From: Peribacillus alkalitolerans
Lineage (GTDB): Bacteria; Bacillota; Bacilli; Bacillales; DSM-1321
Direction of reading: 5' to 3'
Length of the DNA: 64,000 nucleotides
Assembly (NCBI RefSeq): GCF_010882125.1
Contig: NZ_JAAGVZ010000003.1
Span: 124,001-188,000 of the forward strand
Shown: in pieces, positions 60,379 through 64,000 of the stretch
How the letters are laid out: each line of letters begins with the position of its first letter
Position numbering within the stretch: position 1 is the first letter of the stretch
Program-made: the position numbers and the translations under genes
Notes under the pieces: generated by a model
What the model was told of the DNA's origin: nothing
Databases searched by the model: none
Seen by the model: only the letters and a program-made list of their open reading frames with translations

Positions 60379-60867
60379 TTAAAATTTCGAAAGTGTTTTA
60401 GCCAAGTCTCTTCCAATAAGATTAGCAGTCACGGGGACCTTCCCGATTTCCCTTGACCAAACTGAAATTTGCCCAATATGATGGATTTCGTGGGCAATCA
60501 CATGACGCATGACTTCTCCCCATAAGAATGTTTCGATACTACCATCTCTTTGTGTAACCTGAAGGATGTTGTTTTCCTTGCTTCCTTCCCAGGAGAGAAC
60601 AAAAGCTTCAACTTCCTTCTTAAAAACCTTATCTAATTCTCGGACCTTTTCTAAACTTTTATATTCCTCAAAGTCTTCCTGAAAATCGTCCTTGTCCTGT
60701 AAAAACCGAATCCAACTACATTCGACATCAATAATATGGAATAGAGTTTGCAATATTCCACCTACCCCACCAGTGCGAATACGGAGCAACTCCTCTAAAG
60801 GAATCTCTTCACACCATTTATACCAGTCTTCCCTTACTTTCCAATTGTAGTGGAATAAAGTTTGCAT
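60379..60867 (-). CDS. DinB/YfiT-like four-helix metalloprotein
   Basis: 162-residue DinB superfamily protein. The metal-binding triad is visible as His in LQTLFHIIDVE and the pair in HVIAHEIHHIGQ. Members act as thiol-dependent S-transferases or damage-inducible proteins; the substrate is unknown. I choose ATG 60867, 8 bases after GAGG; the frame begins at GTG 60876. It starts within 11 bases of the preceding DinB-like gene. Confidence 0.87.
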   Translation of the reverse strand: MQTLFHYNWKVREDWYKWCEEIPLEELLRIRTGGVGGILQTLFHIIDVECSWIRFLQDKDDFQEDFEEYKSLEKVRELDKVFKKEVEAFVLSWEGSKENNILQVTQRDGSIETFLWGEVMRHVIAHEIHHIGQISVWSREIGKVPVTANLIGRDLAKTLSKF

Positions 60868-60877
60868 ATTCATCACC

Positions 60878-61417
60878 TCATTTTTTTGGGAATGTTTCTG
60901 CCTTAATATAACGATCCTCTAAAACATTAATATGGTGTAATTCATGTCCTGGAATGATAGTAGCAATTGCCCGGACAGTTGCCTCATAGTTATTAGCTAC
61001 CCCACGTCGTAACCAAGATTCTTCACTTAAACTCTTAAGCAATTGAATGGTAGATTTCCGGACAATAGTATACCTTTCTAAAAGGTCACTCATTGACTGT
61101 CTATCAAAATTTGCATTTCTTACAAAGTCATTTTCATCATAGCCCGGTAGTCCAACCGTTTCTCCACGTGCAATGCACAACATTCGATAACTCATGATCA
61201 TTTCAGTATCTATAATATGACCAAGGACTTCCTTGATACTCCATTTCGAAGGAGCGTACCTAAATTGACCTTGTTCCTCTGTTATACTTTTAATGAATTC
61301 AACGGTCTTATTATTGAGCTCTTCCAATACCTTTATTAAATCTCCCTCAGGAACTTGAGTCACATAACCGTTATAGTACTCTGCATATTCATTTGATTGT
61401 GGTCTTTGATTGAACAT
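60878..61417 (-). CDS. DinB superfamily protein
   Basis: 179-residue DinB_2-type four-helix bundle. Metal His candidates are in LGHIIDTEMIMSYRM and the pair PGHELHHINVL near the C-terminus. The N-terminal NEYAEYYNGYVTQVPEGDLI is typical of this branch. It and the next DinB gene form a two-gene operon with the terminator at 60348-60376. GAGAAAAGAGG precedes ATG 61417. Confidence 0.88.
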   Translation of the reverse strand: MFNQRPQSNEYAEYYNGYVTQVPEGDLIKVLEELNNKTVEFIKSITEEQGQFRYAPSKWSIKEVLGHIIDTEMIMSYRMLCIARGETVGLPGYDENDFVRNANFDRQSMSDLLERYTIVRKSTIQLLKSLSEESWLRRGVANNYEATVRAIATIIPGHELHHINVLEDRYIKAETFPKK

Positions 61418-61550
61418 ATATTGAAACCTCTTTTCTCTTATGGTAATCTCTCACTTTATTTCTAGAAAAACAATGTTTTTTCCTTCTTTGGTGAAGAGAA
61501 TTAGATTGGTAACACATTTTTAATTAAAGTAGCATTTCAAAATAAACAAA

Positions 61551-61586
61551 AAAACCATGTTGAGACTTAAAGTTCAACATGGTTTT
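61551..61586. terminator. Terminator of the ABC transporter operon
   Basis: AAAACCATGTTGA (61551-61563) and TCAACATGGTTTT (61574-61586) form a perfect 13-bp stem with T- and A-runs on both sides. Confidence 0.92.
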
Positions 61587-61589
61587 TTA

Positions 61590-62546
61590 TTACGCAGCTA
61601 CATCACGTTTCTTAAAGACTGTAAACGCAAGTATTAAGAATAATGCAAGGTATAAAAGAATCATCACAGTAGAGAAAGTCGCCGTCATCCCTTCAACCAT
61701 AGGGGTACCGTCGATGTATTGCATAAAATCAGTATTTGCAAATACGATATATTTCGCCCATTCAAATTTAGACGCCAATATCATAGTCAATTGTGTTCCC
61801 ATGAACATAAGGATCAATGAGATTCCAATGGCTAGTGAGCTATTTCTAAACACCGCTGAAACCATAAATGCCATAGTCACAAGAATTAAAGTAGTAATCG
61901 ATTTTAGTGAGTAGGATATTGCTAAATAAATTAACATACTTTGCTCTTTGACTTTACCATCAGAATAAAGCAGATGTGGTGTGTTTTCATCAGGTGTTCC
62001 AAAAAGAATAAGGCCTACTATACCAGAAAAAGTAAACAAAATTACAATCAAAAATAAGCCGAAAAGTAAAGTCGTAATATATTTAGACAATAGAATCTTA
62101 GTACGCTTTATTGGTCGGATTAACAAAAGCTTAATGGTTCCCCATGAGAACTCACTAGCAACAATTCCAGCAGCAATGATGATGGTAAACACACCCACTA
62201 CACCAATATTATCAACATTATCCTGGATAAACCCCCAAACTGAATAGGATCCATTTGGATTCATATTGTTCTCAATTCTATATTCATTAATGGCGATTTG
62301 TTTTTTTAGATATTCCGAATGAGAATTTTTTACGCCTTGCACTTCACTGTACTGTGTTTTTAGATTTGCAGTTTCCTGTTGAAGCGTTTGTTTCCAATCA
62401 ACATCAGGGTTTTTTTCATCCTTTAATATCTGGTACTTAATAAAACCAGACATTAACATAATAAACAAAAGGAGGATTCCGACCATGACATAAGTCCCTG
62501 GTCTTCTCCATATCTTCATCCATTCGTTTTGAATAAGCTTAAGCAT
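61590..62546 (-). CDS. ABC-2 type transporter permease
   Basis: 318-residue membrane subunit: one helix at about 17-36, a long extracytoplasmic, coiled-coil-like stretch (about 40-110), then five helices. It is typical of ABC-2 permeases that export peptides or antibiotics or act in cell-envelope stress. The motif SEFSWGTIKLLLIRPIKRTKILLSKY is the ABC-2 coupling region. It overlaps the ATPase gene by 8 bases, so the two form one transporter. Confidence 0.9.
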   Translation of the reverse strand: MLKLIQNEWMKIWRRPGTYVMVGILLLFIMLMSGFIKYQILKDEKNPDVDWKQTLQQETANLKTQYSEVQGVKNSHSEYLKKQIAINEYRIENNMNPNGSYSVWGFIQDNVDNIGVVGVFTIIIAAGIVASEFSWGTIKLLLIRPIKRTKILLSKYITTLLFGLFLIVILFTFSGIVGLILFGTPDENTPHLLYSDGKVKEQSMLIYLAISYSLKSITTLILVTMAFMVSAVFRNSSLAIGISLILMFMGTQLTMILASKFEWAKYIVFANTDFMQYIDGTPMVEGMTATFSTVMILLYLALFLILAFTVFKKRDVAA

Positions 62547-63456
62547 GTAATGTCACCTCTTCCTTTCTCTCTGTCACCTCTAGGAAACGATCCTCTAACG
62601 ATTTTGCCACTTCTCGAATTCCATAAATCAAAATTCCGTTTTTGACAAGAATTTCTACTACATCTGGAACTTGCTCTCTATTTAACTCTACTAGCACGCC
62701 TTCTTCTGTAAGATTAGCACTAAATCCACTTATATAATTTAGTACTTCCTGCGGGTAATTTACTTCAAATAAGTACTTTTTGTTTTCCCCTTTTACAAAA
62801 TCACGAACATTTTGCACATCAATAATTTTTCCAGCTTGAATGATGGCGATACGATCACACATCATTTCCATTTCCGAAAGCATATGACTTGATACGATGA
62901 CAGCCATCCCTGTCTCGCCTGCTAGCTTTCTCAAGTAATCTCTGATTTCACGGATTCCAGCTGGATCTAACCCATTTGTAGGTTCATCCAAAATCAACAG
63001 CTTCGGATTATGAAGCAGACACTGTGCCAGTCCTAACCTCTGCCTCATCCCAAGTGAATAGGTCTTCACTTTATCCTTAATTCGATCAGTCAAACCAACT
63101 AACTCAACGACTTCTGAAATTCTTTCCTTAGTGATACCATCCATCATTCGTGCATAATGAAGCAGGTTCTCATATCCAGAAAGAAATTTATACATTTCAG
63201 GATTTTCTACAATTGCCCCGATGTTGCGAACTGCTTTTTCAAAATTCGATTTAACACTAGTATCGCAAATAAGGATGTCACCTTCAGATATTTCCATCAG
63301 ACCAACGATCATACGAATGGTTGTCGTTTTTCCAGCTCCATTCGGTCCAAGAAAACCGAAGACTTCACCTTCATTTACAGTAAAACTGATTCCATCGATG
63401 ATTTTTTTACCCTTAATTACTTTTGAAACATTCTTTAATTCAAGTACTACTTGCAT
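62539..63456 (-). CDS. ABC transporter ATPase (BcrA-like)
   Basis: 305-residue ATPase. Walker A is GPNGAGKTT (about 38-46), signature YSLGMRQRLGLAQ, Walker B KLLILDEPTNGLDP, and the switch His in SSHMLSEME. The C-terminal 70 residues are the regulatory tail found in BcrA/YhcH-type bacitracin exporters. ATG 63456 has GGAGGAG upstream; the longer frame to 63495 overlaps the previous gene. Confidence 0.92.
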   Translation of the reverse strand: MQVVLELKNVSKVIKGKKIIDGISFTVNEGEVFGFLGPNGAGKTTTIRMIVGLMEISEGDILICDTSVKSNFEKAVRNIGAIVENPEMYKFLSGYENLLHYARMMDGITKERISEVVELVGLTDRIKDKVKTYSLGMRQRLGLAQCLLHNPKLLILDEPTNGLDPAGIREIRDYLRKLAGETGMAVIVSSHMLSEMEMMCDRIAIIQAGKIIDVQNVRDFVKGENKKYLFEVNYPQEVLNYISGFSANLTEEGVLVELNREQVPDVVEILVKNGILIYGIREVAKSLEDRFLEVTERKEEVTLHA

Positions 63457-63467
63457 AACTTCTCCTC

Positions 63468-64000
63468 CTATTCCCCAAACGTCATTTTCATCCATTCTAA
63501 AATAGATATATTTTCTTGTTCACGCATTTCCTCTGTATTCCTTATAGCTAATATTTCTCCATCCTTAATCGCAATAATATCGTCGAGTAAAGATTCAACC
63601 TCCAAGATTTCATGTGTTGCAATGATGACCGTCTGTTTTTCAAAATCCAGGTAAGACAACAAACCTCTTACAATGGAATCCCTGACCATCGGATCAAGCC
63701 CTGAGAAGGGTTCATCCAATAGGATGATGGGTGTTTCTCTTGCCAAAGTCAGTACAAGCTTAAGCCTTCCTCTATTTCCTTTAGACAATGTTTTGATTTT
63801 TTTATCTGAATCAAGATTCATAAATTCTATTAACTCATAAGCTCTCTCGATATTAAAATTCTTGAATTGGGATTCATAAAAATTAATCATATTCTTTACC
63901 GTAAAACTAGGATAAAAATAGTCCAGTTCTGTTAGATAAGCCACTTTTTCCGCTGACTGCCTCGTGACTATCTCTTCGTCAATAAGAATCTTGCCTTCAG
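63468..64000 (-). CDS. ABC transporter ATPase, YtrB-like, N-terminus beyond the window
   Basis: The last 177 codons of an ATPase of the YtrB type. Walker A lies outside; visible are the Q-loop region ([17 protein letters not shown]), a divergent signature [13 protein letters not shown], Walker [15 protein letters not shown] and the switch His [15 protein letters not shown]. The YtrB family usually pairs with a GntR repressor and ABC-2 permeases. It is followed after 11 bases by the BcrA-like ATPase gene, so the operon carries two ATPases. Confidence 0.87.
   Translation of the reverse strand, partial: EGKILIDEEIVTRQSAEKVAYLTELDYFYPSFTVKNMINFYESQFKNFNIERAYELIEFMNLDSDKKIKTLSKGNRGRLKLVLTLARETPIILLDEPFSGLDPMVRDSIVRGLLSYLDFEKQTVIIATHEILEVESLLDDIIAIKDGEILAIRNTEEMREQENISILEWMKMTFGE

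Overview
The window comes from a low-GC, endospore-forming member of the Bacillaceae, close to Bacillus or Peribacillus. The evidence is three GerA-type germinant receptor operons, an SspL-like small acid-soluble spore protein, a sporulation-type PAS histidine kinase, AGGAGG ribosome binding sites, many TTG/GTG starts and Bacillus-type families (YitT, YwaF, CarD, HxlR, a licBCAH-like PTS operon). No rRNA, tRNA, CRISPR array, prophage or complete insertion sequence is visible. Parts of the region are decaying: there is a receptor-neutral phosphoesterase gene with one internal stop, two frameshifted small genes, two heavily decayed genes, a transposase tail and several copies of a roughly 185 bp GC-rich miniature element.

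Layout: 1-9.3 kb holds an exported phosphoesterase (cut by the window edge), a LysR regulator, a stretch of dead genes, CarD-like, Nudix, YwaF-like, a divergent MFS/HxlR pair and the interrupted 5'-nucleotidase-type gene. 9.4-14.7 kb is germination locus 1 (DUF3231 gene divergent from gerA-gerB-gerC plus a small membrane protein). 14.8-22 kb has a YcgQ/YcgR-like pair, two orphan Opp-type permeases, GtrA, DUF1272, YitT and small membrane proteins. 22-27.6 kb is a beta-glucoside/cellobiose operon (licB-licC-licA-licH plus a ChbG-like deacetylase) divergent from a GntR/UTRA regulator. 27.7-30.3 kb has a DoxX-like membrane protein, DedA and a GNAT. 30.3-34.1 kb is germination locus 2 in the unusual order B-A-C. 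34.2-38.8 kb holds mobile-element debris, an AraC/GyrI regulator, VOC, two GNATs, threonine aldolase and a SASP-like gene. 39-45.2 kb is a catabolic cluster (RraA-like, ACS-type MFS, aminotransferase, FCD-GntR, RocB-like M20 peptidase) with matching TTGTATACAA-type palindromes. 45.3-53.7 kb has pssA, a DUF2238 protein, YfkN with a probable PhoP box, a histidine kinase, sspL and VanZ. 53.9-60.3 kb is germination locus 3 (41-aa membrane protein, gerA, gerB, and two tandemly duplicated gerC genes) followed upstream by a second DUF3231 gene. 60.4-64 kb has two DinB-like genes and an ABC transporter set.

The main theme is spore biology. Three receptor operons with different gene orders sit within 50 kb, two of them beside DUF3231 genes and two with extra small hydrophobic proteins. 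The most unexplained non-coding signal is a set of degenerate arrays with a 20-21 bp period in four intergenic gaps. All functional assignments are from motif reading and family knowledge without database searches.
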